In this document: piece by piece, positions 34,556 to 42,858 of the stretch | Numbering within the stretch: position 1 is the first letter of the stretch | Layout of the letters: each line of letters starts with the position of its first letter | Assembly: GCA_018372435.1 (NCBI GenBank) | Contig: JAHAJA010000013.1 | Coordinates: 31,863-95,862, forward strand | DNA: 64,000 bases | Direction of reading: 5' to 3' | Origin: Clostridiales bacterium | Lineage (GTDB): Bacteria; Bacillota; Clostridia; Lachnospirales; Lachnospiraceae | Notes under the pieces: model-generated | What the model was told of the DNA's origin: nothing | Databases searched by the model: none | What the model saw: only the letters and a program-made list of their open reading frames with translations | Position numbers and translations under genes: made by a program

Positions 34556-35424
34556 CAATTTTCTATTTATTCAATAATATAGGAACTTGCTTAGATTATC
34601 AAGTATTTCCTGTATTGAATTTTATAAACTAAAAACATAAAAGTCTAAAAATTATTTAATCTCATGTATTTTATTAAAAAAATGTAAGAACGGTACACAA
34701 TATAGATATCAAAATACAGAAAAGTCTATGAAAACTCATTAATTTAATATTAAGTAAATTATATAAATTTTTCAAGATATTTTAGCATACTACTAATGTA
34801 CCGTTCAAAAAATTCGAACTATGACATAAGACTTATAGTTTTTTACATTGTGACTTTATAATAAGAGATAAATATACAATGAAGGTAAGTAGGAATAGAA
34901 ATAGTTGTATTACGACTCGGTCTAGATTGATATAAAGCTAAGATCGTGTAATTGTGGAAATATAGTCTAAGTTTAAGTAATTATTACCATTATTTATTAG
35001 TCAATGATAACGAAAAAACTATCGTAATATTTATTTAGGCTTACTTTTATCTATATACTCTTGAACAATATCGCGTATAAGAAAAATTAGGATTTCTAAC
35101 TTATATTATTAGAATAAAAAGATACTGACATACTGTAAGAAAATAGAAAATAAAATAGGAAATATATGATTTATGGTGAAAATTAAATATATAAAATATT
35201 AATTACATGTTAAAGAACTATATAATTAAAATAGATAAAAAAATCGTAAGAATATATTAATAAATCAACAGGGATATTATGATATTATATGGATTAATCT
35301 GTAATTTTTAAGCACATATTTATTTTTACGCTTCATCTTATGAAAAAGGAAAAAGGAGGTGAATTATCTTTAAGAGTACATTTGCAAAATTACAAAAAAA
35401 CTATAATTAGGAGGGAATTATATT
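34556..35424. other. AT-rich intergenic region with a distant 10-bp inverted repeat
   Basis: No gene is supported in these 870 bases. An imperfect hairpin (TTCAATA...TATTGAA region, about 34578-34620) follows the transposase remnant. GAACGGTACA at 34688-34697 is perfectly inverted as TGTACCGTTC at 34797-34806, bounding a 119-bp segment. A strong Shine-Dalgarno-like AAAGGAGGTG at 35352-35361 has no ATG, GTG or TTG at useful distance. The region is more AT-rich than its surroundings by eye. Confidence 0.5.
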
Positions 35425-35538
35425 ATGAATAATATGGTAAAAAGAGAAGATGGTAAGTATCCAATGAATATGAAACATTTCCATAAAGCTATTACGGCAA
35501 CAACGTCAGCAACTACGCATGCATTTTATGCATACTAA
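35425..35538 (+). CDS. 37-residue peptide with Thr/Ser-rich aromatic tail, possible precursor peptide
   Basis: ATG at 35425 with AGGAGGG 9 bases upstream opens a 37-codon frame. It begins MNNMVKREDGKYPMNMKH and ends AITATTSATTHAFYAY. The front half is charged like a leader; the last 14 residues are almost all Thr, Ser, Ala and aromatic residues, without cysteine. It ends 9 bases before the next gene, so both are surely co-transcribed. The leader/core look recalls modified or secreted peptide precursors, but no modification enzyme is recognised here. Function is unknown. Confidence 0.6.
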   Translation: MNNMVKREDGKYPMNMKHFHKAITATTSATTHAFYAY

Positions 35539-35547
35539 TGAGAAGAT

Positions 35548-36282
35548 ATGGACGAATTAGTTAATTCCTACATAATTTATTTATGTAAAAACTACTATAT
35601 GAGAAATAGAGATGTATTTACTAATAGTCACTATAAGAAAAACAATTGGGAAGTTTGTGATAGTATTATATTTGAGGAAGAGTTAATTAATATATTGATT
35701 AATTCACTTATCAGTCATGAAGGTGATATATCACAGGTATTACAAAGCAGAATAGTAAACTATGTAACAAATGTTATACATAATGAAAAAGTGAATAATC
35801 ATCGACGATCACTACTTGTTAAAGAAATGATGAGTAACAATACTTACCCAGAAAAAACGAATACACTATCTAAATATTCTTTAGCGGATTCGATATTAGT
35901 TGAATTAGATAATAGAATAGAAAATACATGTCGTTGTAATTTTTTGGGAGTATTAATTTATAATGATCATGCTGAAAATCTCAGGGAGGCAGTTGAGGTT
36001 GAAGATTTAAGTTTTGTTTTTAAGAATGTAAAACAAGTAAGCATAATTGGAAACCTGGATTTTGCTACTGATAATGTATTTACCGTTTTAGACGTGAACC
36101 ATAAAGTGAATGATAATTATAGAGAGTTTCGAATATTATGTATATCAAACTTTAAGCACCTTATATTTTCAATAGAGTATAAGAATGTAGAAATTGAAAC
36201 TTATAGATATGAAGGTAATAACCCTATTTTAATGCAAAGGTGCGCTAATAAAATTAGACCTAATAGTTTAGATTATAAATAA
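35548..36282 (+). CDS. Protein of unknown function (244 residues) paired with the small peptide gene
   Basis: I do not recognise this soluble-looking protein. It begins MDELVNSYIIYLCKNYYMRN and has a helical N-terminal half (EEELINILINSLISHEG). The C-terminal half looks beta-rich (EVEDLSFVFKNVKQVSIIG, FATDNVFTVLDVNHKV, FRILCISNFKHLIFSIEYKN) and ends RPNSLDYK. No membrane segment, signal peptide or enzyme motif is visible. The ribosome site is weak (GAGAAG), so translation may depend on the upstream peptide gene. It is AT-rich and lies beside a transposase remnant, which suggests acquisition. It could be a maturation, immunity or regulatory partner of the peptide. Confidence 0.7.
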   Translation: MDELVNSYIIYLCKNYYMRNRDVFTNSHYKKNNWEVCDSIIFEEELINILINSLISHEGDISQVLQSRIVNYVTNVIHNEKVNNHRRSLLVKEMMSNNTYPEKTNTLSKYSLADSILVELDNRIENTCRCNFLGVLIYNDHAENLREAVEVEDLSFVFKNVKQVSIIGNLDFATDNVFTVLDVNHKVNDNYREFRILCISNFKHLIFSIEYKNVEIETYRYEGNNPILMQRCANKIRPNSLDYK

Positions 36283-36327
36283 TAGGAAAAACACAATCTA
36301 TTAAATTAGTCCAATTATTTCAAGAAA

Positions 36328-36384
36328 GAAGTTAAAAACTTTTCCAACTGTAGTTATGGTTGGAAAAGTTTTTAACTCTTTTTT
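36328..36384. terminator. Bidirectional terminator after the peptide operon
   Basis: AGTTAAAAACTTTTCCAAC and GTTGGAAAAGTTTTTAACT form a perfect 19-base stem with a T-run, also serving the converging kinase gene. Confidence 0.93.
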
Positions 36385-36437
36385 GTATACAAGCCTTACT
36401 ATAATGATAAAATACAGCTACTCATAGTAGCTGTAAG

Positions 36438-37739
36438 CTATCCTTGACTTGGCAAATGGATTCGAAAAGTTGCGCCTCCATTTGGTGTGTCTAGTACTTG
36501 TAGTGTTCCACCATGCTTTAAGATTAATTCTTTGGCGATACTAAGTCCAAGACCATAGTGTTTTTTATCTGTTCTGGAGGAATCTGCTTGATAAAATCGG
36601 TCGAAGACATGATTTTTTTGCTCATCAGGAATGCCAGGTCCATAATCAACAACTTCAATAACGAGATTAAGGTTACGTTTATGGGAATTATAAGCACGTA
36701 GTAAGATGCCCTTGTTTTTATCCGTGTAGCGAAGTGCATTATCCATTAATATAGTCAGAACTTGTTTGATGCGGTCACAGTCTCCAATTAAGAGAGGGAG
36801 AACATCATCACAAAGCTTAAGTTCAATCGGTATCTTCTGTTCATTGTACAAGGAGCAAAAGGTATCATAAACCTCAATTAATAGGATCTCCGCATCAACA
36901 GAACCTATGGAGAGAGGCCAAGTTTTAGCATCGGATGCGGCTAACAGTAGTAAATCGTTAATTAGGTTAACCATTCGATTACTTTCACTCTCAATGTGAG
37001 GGAATATGGAGTCGGACTTCTCTGGGTTTTTACGTATGGTAGAAATTCCTGTGCGGATTACAGTAAGAGGGGAACGTAATTCATGGGATGCAGCAGCAAT
37101 AAACTCAACTTGTTTTTGTTGGCCTTCTTCTACAGGCTTGACCACTTTATTGATAAAGAAAAAGCTGAATAAAAAGAGTAAGAAAGAACCACCTAGGGTT
37201 AATAAACCATAGCGAAGGACTAGATACAAGGTATTAAGGCCAGGTTGATCTAGTATCTTAATAATATAAATTAAACGTGCATTATCATTAGATACAAAGG
37301 AAGTAACGCATCCTAGATAGGATTCATCAAAACTACCACCAAGTTTATAGATATCACTTGTATAGTTACGGTTTGAAAAAACAGTACTATCAAGTATCAT
37401 ACCTTCAGAAGCAATTTCACCTTCTAGGGTCTCGTACAATTCAGATTGATCTGTCTTAGTATGGATCTGAAAGTAAGCAGGAATAACAACTCCATTGTCC
37501 TCAATGCGGACAAGGAGGTTATTAGATTCTTGGAACTGAATAAGCCATTTGGTTTTGATAGTACTCGTATTGGTTAATTGGTCCACAATCTGAGTCACAT
37601 TGTTCTGAAACAGATTACGTTGGTATTGTTTTTCCTGAAGAGTATTCATAATGAATACTACAATCATTACAGCCGCTAATATAGCAGTTGTGCTTAAGCC
37701 ATAAAAGACAATAAGGCGATTCTTTAATTCCTTTAGCAT
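36438..37739 (-). CDS. Membrane sensor histidine kinase
   Basis: The 433-residue protein has spans at about residues 12-33 and 172-195 flanking an extracytoplasmic sensor domain of some 140 residues. It then has an H-box AASHELRSPLTVIRTG, an N-box QVLTILMDNALRYTDKNKG, a G1 box VEVVDYGPGIPDEQKNHVFDRFY-like segment and a G2 box HYGLGLSIAKELI. The sensor shares no recognisable fold. It overlaps the upstream response-regulator gene by seven bases, with GGAGG 7 bases before its start, so they form a coupled two-component pair. The divergent lipoprotein at 38623 is a plausible target or co-sensor. Confidence 0.93.
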   Translation of the reverse strand: MLKELKNRLIVFYGLSTTAILAAVMIVVFIMNTLQEKQYQRNLFQNNVTQIVDQLTNTSTIKTKWLIQFQESNNLLVRIEDNGVVIPAYFQIHTKTDQSELYETLEGEIASEGMILDSTVFSNRNYTSDIYKLGGSFDESYLGCVTSFVSNDNARLIYIIKILDQPGLNTLYLVLRYGLLTLGGSFLLFLFSFFFINKVVKPVEEGQQKQVEFIAAASHELRSPLTVIRTGISTIRKNPEKSDSIFPHIESESNRMVNLINDLLLLAASDAKTWPLSIGSVDAEILLIEVYDTFCSLYNEQKIPIELKLCDDVLPLLIGDCDRIKQVLTILMDNALRYTDKNKGILLRAYNSHKRNLNLVIEVVDYGPGIPDEQKNHVFDRFYQADSSRTDKKHYGLGLSIAKELILKHGGTLQVLDTPNGGATFRIHLPSQG

Positions 37740-38413
37740 TCATTTTCCTCCAAACGATAGCCTACACCTCGAACGGTTTTCAATGTAACTTGACTATGAA
37801 CACTTTTAAGGCGTTTTCGTAGAAAGTGAATAAAGTTATCTAAGTTTCCATCTGTAACAAAAGAGTCCGCTCCCCAAACACGCATAAGTAGTAATTCTCT
37901 TTCTAAAGTTGTACTCCTGTTGCGGATAAAGAAGGCTAATAAATCTGATTCTCTCTTGGATAGGTTACAACTTTCGCCGTTATGATCTATACATAAATTA
38001 ATTGTATCTAGTGTAATGTCACCAAAGGTAAGGAGGTTGGTGTTCTCTAATTTTGTTACTCTTCTAGCTAATGCGCGAATTCTTGCGAACAATTCCTCCA
38101 TCTCGAAAGGTTTAGTAAGATAGTCGTCTGCACCTTGATCAAGCCCTTCGATACGGTTATGTAGAGTGTTCATGGCTGTTAACATAATGACGGGGGTGGA
38201 ATTAGATTTGGAACGAATTTCGCGTAGTATGCTAATGCCATCTTTTCCAGGAAGCATTCGATCAAGAATAATAACATCATAGGCATTGGAATTAATATAG
38301 AAGTCTGCATCTTCACCATCATAGCAGAAATCTACTAGAAACTGATTCTTTATCATTTCAATTTGTAAAATATCGCATAACTCTTTATCATCTTCAATCA
38401 TTAACACTCTCAT
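37733..38413 (-). CDS. OmpR-family response regulator
   Basis: The receiver domain begins MRVLMIEDDKELCDIL with acidic pocket EDD, phosphoacceptor Asp in VIILDRMLPGKDG, then VIMLTA and the DYLTKPFEMEELFARI lysine. The C-terminal winged helix (LSKRESDLLAFFIRNR, VRGVGYRLEENE) is of OmpR type. I start at 38413, 226 residues; an ATG four codons earlier lies only a base or so after the AAAGGAG. It is the first gene of the pair with the kinase, and its promoter region faces the lipoprotein gene at 38623. Confidence 0.93.
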   Translation of the reverse strand: MRVLMIEDDKELCDILQIEMIKNQFLVDFCYDGEDADFYINSNAYDVIILDRMLPGKDGISILREIRSKSNSTPVIMLTAMNTLHNRIEGLDQGADDYLTKPFEMEELFARIRALARRVTKLENTNLLTFGDITLDTINLCIDHNGESCNLSKRESDLLAFFIRNRSTTLERELLLMRVWGADSFVTDGNLDNFIHFLRKRLKSVHSQVTLKTVRGVGYRLEENEC

Positions 38414-38622
38414 ATTAATAAACATGCTCCTTTCATAAGGCTTGGTACTCTGCGTAATTTCATTATTTATAAAACTATGTTACCATATATGTATATAAAT
38501 GAATAGTTATTAAAACCTTAAGGTTATTTAGAGAAAAGAATACTATGATGGAATCAGAAAGATGAAAATCATTCACTAATAAGAAACAAAATCGTAAGAC
38601 TATGAAAGGGGTAGGGTAATTA

Positions 38623-40857
38623 ATGAGTAAGTTAAAAAAGAAATTAGGTGCGATTATAATGGTATTCATACTTACTACCACAATCTTAGCGGGGTGTGGA
38701 AAGGATAGTAAGGAAGTCGGTAATGTTAAGGGGAGGTATGTAGAAACAACCGTTGAAATTCCTGAAGAACTAGAGAGTGGCAGTGCAATTAAGATGGAAC
38801 AGTCAGAAGATGGATTACCAATTATATATGCATCGGAAGAAGAGAATAATAAAGTAAATATTAATATATATAAGATGCAAGAAAACGGTAAATGGACTAA
38901 GGATTCACCTGAGTGGTTACAAGATATTTCACTACAAGATGAAGAAAAGTTTACAGACCCCATTATTACAGTTAATGATATATTTAGTGACAAACAGGGA
39001 AGGCAATACATTTATTATAATCAATATGATAGTTCTATAGGAATGGCATATCTGTGTATGACTACAGATGGAAAAGAGAGAACCTACCTAACCTTTGAGG
39101 GTTGGAATGAAGCAGAAGAAAGTAATAGTGTAACATATTATAATTTGCCAGGAGATGTGAAAGTGCTTAACAATGGGGACATCATGGCTCAGTTCAATTC
39201 GGAGATAATTGTTTATGATAATCAAACTAAAGAGGAAAAAGCCTCGTTTCCAGTAGATTCTAATGAGATGAGTTCCGCAACAATCACAGATAAGAATGTT
39301 TTTATGGTACAAAGAAATTATGAGACAGGGTATATAACAGGTGTTGCCAGTATAGATACAGAGGATTATTCCAAGCCTGTACAAACGTATACATACGAAG
39401 GACGTACAGAGAGCTATGAGCCAAAACTGAGTACGAATGAAGATGGAGATATTATTTTGTTAGATACAGAGGGGATCCACGTATTAACAGTTGGGACATC
39501 GCTTTGGAATACGGTTGTAATTGGTGAATTAAATACTATGTACATGCCTTCCGCTGGATTAATTGATATGTATCAGGATCATGAAGAGAACTATTATGTA
39601 TTATACAGATTAGATGGTTCTGGGTATTATCTAGCGAAGTATCAGTATGATAAAGATACTATGTCTGTACCAAACAAGAATATTACCGTATATACATTAA
39701 AAGATGACATGGTGTTAAGAGAAGCTGCGGTAGCGTTCAATAAGGAACATCCGGAGGTAATGGTAACGATAGAAGTAGCAATGGACCGTAACTCTTCTAC
39801 GACTGCTGAAGATTATATTAAGGCATTAAACACGCAACTACTTGCAGGTTCCGGACCAGATATCCTTGTGACAGATGGGCTTCCAGTTGATTCTTATATT
39901 GGTAAATCAGTGTTGTTAGATCTAAAAGATATTATACAACCAATGGTTGATTCAGGGGAACTTCTATCAACAGTTATGGATTCTTATGATACTAGCGGAC
40001 ATATATTTACTGTTCCAACTAGAATCTCGCCATATATTATAGTTGGTAGATCAGATACCGTTAACATGGCCAAGACCTTTGATGGGTTAGTGGAGGCGTC
40101 AAAACAAACCTGGAAGAGACCTTTGATAGGAGAAATTACACCACAAGATTTAATATCTAGTTTCTTGCCAACAGAGTTAAGTACTATAATTTCAAAAGAA
40201 AATGGAAAGAAGGTAATTGATTACGATAAGTTATTAGAATTTTTGACAAAAGCTCAGAACCTATACAATAACATTGATGGTGTAACAGAGTATTCCAATG
40301 GTGGTATGAATAATGTATTTAGCCTTCCATATAGTATGCAAGCCACGTTAACGAACATAGGGGGATTATACAATTCGACTTTTGAGGTTGCTATTAAGAA
40401 CTTCATTAAAAATGGTTCCATAGAATCGTATGATAATGCTTATAAGGGCGTTATTGAAGTTGGAATTAATGTGAGTACTAAATGCCCTGATATAGCAAAA
40501 GAGTTCATTAAGTCATTATTATCAGAAGAGATGCAAACAAAAGATTATAGTGAGGGTGTTCCGGTTAATAACAAAGCTATTGATCAGTTCATTGATTTGG
40601 AGCGTGATATAGCCGCCTATACAGGAATTCAGAATGAAGATGGAGAGTCTGTAATGTTCGAGATTCCTTGGTTCAGTAAAGATGATAGAGAACTATTGGC
40701 GCAGATTTGTAGAAGTGTTGATAACCGTGTGAGTATAGATGAGAGGGTTATAGAGGTAATAAAAGAGCAATTCAGTGAGTCTATAGTAAATGGAACATCA
40801 ATGGAAGAGTGTGCGGACAAAATCGGTAATGAGTTAAACTTATATCTATCTGAGTAG
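38623..40857 (+). CDS. Large lipoprotein with solute-binding-like C-terminal domain
   Basis: The 744-residue protein has signal peptide and lipobox ILAGC near residue 25. Residues 50-370 form a beta-rich, repeat-like region (TYLTFEGWNEAEE, PVQTYTYEGRTESYEPKL, LIDMYQDHEENYYVLYRLDG), possibly a propeller. From about residue 370 it resembles family 1 extracellular solute-binding proteins: VAFNKEHPEVMVTIEVAMD, LNTQLLAGSGPDILVTDGL, HIFTVPTRISPYIIVGR. No permease or ATPase gene is adjacent, so a sensing or scaffold role with the divergent two-component system is plausible. AAAGGGG precedes the start. Confidence 0.85.
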   Translation: MSKLKKKLGAIIMVFILTTTILAGCGKDSKEVGNVKGRYVETTVEIPEELESGSAIKMEQSEDGLPIIYASEEENNKVNINIYKMQENGKWTKDSPEWLQDISLQDEEKFTDPIITVNDIFSDKQGRQYIYYNQYDSSIGMAYLCMTTDGKERTYLTFEGWNEAEESNSVTYYNLPGDVKVLNNGDIMAQFNSEIIVYDNQTKEEKASFPVDSNEMSSATITDKNVFMVQRNYETGYITGVASIDTEDYSKPVQTYTYEGRTESYEPKLSTNEDGDIILLDTEGIHVLTVGTSLWNTVVIGELNTMYMPSAGLIDMYQDHEENYYVLYRLDGSGYYLAKYQYDKDTMSVPNKNITVYTLKDDMVLREAAVAFNKEHPEVMVTIEVAMDRNSSTTAEDYIKALNTQLLAGSGPDILVTDGLPVDSYIGKSVLLDLKDIIQPMVDSGELLSTVMDSYDTSGHIFTVPTRISPYIIVGRSDTVNMAKTFDGLVEASKQTWKRPLIGEITPQDLISSFLPTELSTIISKENGKKVIDYDKLLEFLTKAQNLYNNIDGVTEYSNGGMNNVFSLPYSMQATLTNIGGLYNSTFEVAIKNFIKNGSIESYDNAYKGVIEVGINVSTKCPDIAKEFIKSLLSEEMQTKDYSEGVPVNNKAIDQFIDLERDIAAYTGIQNEDGESVMFEIPWFSKDDRELLAQICRSVDNRVSIDERVIEVIKEQFSESIVNGTSMEECADKIGNELNLYLSE

Positions 40858-40955
40858 AAAGGCATTACTCCTTGAAAATACAACTGAAAGAAGATATAAT
40901 CTAACTAATAAAAGTAGCATTATTAATTAGTAGACTATACGTTAGGGGGATAATC

Positions 40956-41468
40956 ATGGAGGGTGTAGAAAGAAGAGAAAAATTAATTTCTATCTTAAAG
41001 AATAGAAAAGAAGAGCCGATTTCAGGAACAGAACTTGCTAAACAACTTGGTGTTAGCAGACAGGTCATCGTACAGGATATTGCACTTTTAAGGGCAGTGA
41101 ATAAGAATATATTATCTACAACAAAGGGATATCTCTTGTATTACCAAGAAGCAAAGAAGGTAAATCGCTGTTTTATGGTGAAACATACCAATGATTTAAT
41201 TGAGGATGAATTATGTACCATTGTAGATCATGGCGGTAAAGTTTTGGATGTCATTGTAATGCATGATATCTACGGAGAAATTAGGACAGATTTAATTATA
41301 TCGAATCGTAAAGACGTATATGACTTTGTTAATAAAGTTAATGAAAAGCAGACAGTTCCTTTGAAGGAACTAACAGATGGGACACATCTTCATACAGTAG
41401 AAGCAGATAGTGAGAATGTCTTAGATGATATAGAGGATGCATTAAGAGAAAAAGGGTATTTAATCTAA
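40956..41468 (+). CDS. niaR: Nicotinate-responsive transcriptional repressor
   Basis: The 170-residue protein has an N-terminal winged helix REKLISILKNRKEEPISG then LAKQLGVSRQVIVQDIALLR, and a C-terminal 3H domain with the named His residues in FMVKHTND, VIVMHDIYG and DGTHLHTVE. This is the architecture of NiaR, which represses NAD synthesis and niacin uptake genes when niacin is abundant. GGGGGA lies upstream of the start. A terminator separates it from the permease gene that follows. Confidence 0.9.
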   Translation: MEGVERREKLISILKNRKEEPISGTELAKQLGVSRQVIVQDIALLRAVNKNILSTTKGYLLYYQEAKKVNRCFMVKHTNDLIEDELCTIVDHGGKVLDVIVMHDIYGEIRTDLIISNRKDVYDFVNKVNEKQTVPLKELTDGTHLHTVEADSENVLDDIEDALREKGYLI

Positions 41469-41488
41469 GGATGTAGAACAAGATACTT

Positions 41489-41535
41489 AATAGCAATGAT
41501 AAATGAAATACACATTTATCATTGCTATTTTTTTT
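41489..41535 (+). terminator. Terminator after niaR
   Basis: AATAGCAATGATAAATG and CATTTATCATTGCTATT form a perfect 17-base stem followed by eight T residues. Confidence 0.93.
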
Positions 41536-41629
41536 ATTCTATGATACATTACTTATGATTGACAAGACAGCTGTAACTAAAAAGTTTACACCTGTATTTA
41601 CATAGGAAAAGGAAAGGGGATCTAGAAGA

Positions 41630-42694
41630 ATGGATAAAATAAAAAAACTCTTGAATCGTATCTTTATTGATGGACTCAGTGGTATGGCACTTGGTTTGTT
41701 TGCGACATTAATTGTAGGGACGATCATAAAGCAATTAGGTTCTTTAATTGGCGGTGATATCGGTAATACACTTACGGTGTTAGGAACAGTTGCTTCTGTG
41801 CTTACAGGTGCAGGAATTGGATGTGGTGTAGCATATAAATTCAAAGAAAGTCCATTGGTAGTATTGTCAGCAGCGACAGCAGGTATGGTTGGAGCTTATG
41901 CAAGTGAAATCCTTAAGGGAACATTAATTGTTGAAGGAGCAGTCAACCTAGCTAAACCAGGAGAGCCACTTGGTGCATTCATTGCTGCATACATAGGTAT
42001 TGAAGTAGGACATCTGGTATCAGGGAAGACGAAGATAGATATTCTTGTTACACCACTTTGTTCAATTATCTCTGGTAGTGTGGTTGGGTTATTAGTAGGG
42101 CCTCCAATCTCCACATTCATGATTGGACTTGGTGATTTAATAGAAATAGGGACTAAGCAACAACCATTTATCATGGGAATTATCGTATCGGTATTAATGG
42201 GTATGTTCTTAACTTTACCAATTAGTTCAGCGGCAATTGGGCTTGTACTTGGTCTCAGTGGACTTCCAGCGGGGGCAGCTACAGTTGGTTGTTGCGCTAA
42301 CATGATTGGCTTTGCCGTTGCAAGTTATCGTGAAAACAAAGTGGGCGGACTTCTTGCACAAGGTGTAGGAACAAGTATGTTACAAGTACCTAATATCGTT
42401 AAAAAGCCAGTAATCTGGTTACCAGCAATTATTGCAAGTGCTATTTTAGGACCATTATCTACCATGGTATTCAAGATGACCAATAATGCAGCAGGTTCGG
42501 GAATGGGAACAGCTGGGTTTGTAGGGCAAATCATGACATATCAGACTATGGTAGGGGCAGAAGGCGCAACCATTGTACTAATAAAAATTGCATTAATGCA
42601 TTTTATCTTACCTGCAATTTTAGTAATATTAATTTCTGAATTTATGAGAAAGAAAGGATATATCAAATTCGGAGATATGAAGTTAGAGGTGTAG
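41630..42694 (+). CDS. PTS EIIC-like membrane transporter
   Basis: Polytopic protein of 354 residues with about nine membrane segments and many Gly-rich helices. Features such as GLSGMALGLFATLIVGTIIKQLG, PLGAFIAAYIGIEVGHLVSGKTKID, VGPPISTFMIGLGDLIE and LTLPISSAAIGLVLGLSGLPAGAA match the PTS_EIIC_2 family of predicted permeases. No EIIA or EIIB partner is encoded nearby. The substrate is unknown; the neighbouring niaR hints at a vitamin-like compound but a terminator lies between them. AAAGGGG is upstream of the start. Confidence 0.82.
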   Translation: MDKIKKLLNRIFIDGLSGMALGLFATLIVGTIIKQLGSLIGGDIGNTLTVLGTVASVLTGAGIGCGVAYKFKESPLVVLSAATAGMVGAYASEILKGTLIVEGAVNLAKPGEPLGAFIAAYIGIEVGHLVSGKTKIDILVTPLCSIISGSVVGLLVGPPISTFMIGLGDLIEIGTKQQPFIMGIIVSVLMGMFLTLPISSAAIGLVLGLSGLPAGAATVGCCANMIGFAVASYRENKVGGLLAQGVGTSMLQVPNIVKKPVIWLPAIIASAILGPLSTMVFKMTNNAAGSGMGTAGFVGQIMTYQTMVGAEGATIVLIKIALMHFILPAILVILISEFMRKKGYIKFGDMKLEV

Positions 42695-42724
42695 ATGAAG
42701 TAGAGGTAAATACATTTAACGTAT

Positions 42725-42769
42725 AAGACTTGTGAAGCAGTAAATACTGTTTCATAGGTCTTTATTTTT
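42725..42769 (+). terminator. Terminator after the EIIC-like gene
   Basis: AAGACTTGTGAAGCAG pairs with CTGTTTCATAGGTCTT (G-T wobbles included) and is followed by a T-rich tract. Confidence 0.8.
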
Positions 42770-42797
42770 ACAATTGATTGAGATATTCTATTTTTCA

Positions 42798-42826
42798 TTG
42801 GAAAATAGATTTAACTATAGTATAAT
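42798..42826 (+). promoter_or_regulatory. Predicted promoter of the phosphofructokinase gene
   Basis: TTGGAA at 42798-42803 and TATAAT at 42821-42826 with a 17-base spacer, 33 bases before the start codon. Confidence 0.6.
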
Positions 42827-42858
42827 TAGTCACAAGAAAACAAAAAGGAGAGTTGCAT

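Noticed and set aside
35340..35432. 30-codon frame starting MKKEKGGELSLRV
   Set aside because: No ribosome site lies before its ATG, and the strong Shine-Dalgarno falls inside it; it overlaps the start of the better supported peptide gene.
38475..39011. 178-aa minus-strand frame over the lipoprotein start
   Set aside because: It overlaps the signal peptide region of a well-supported plus-strand gene and contains translated intergenic DNA.
41896..42303. 135-aa minus-strand frame opposite the EIIC-like permease
   Set aside because: It mirrors a hydrophobic coding region and has Pro/Ser-rich shadow composition; the plus-strand gene has a good start and family motifs.
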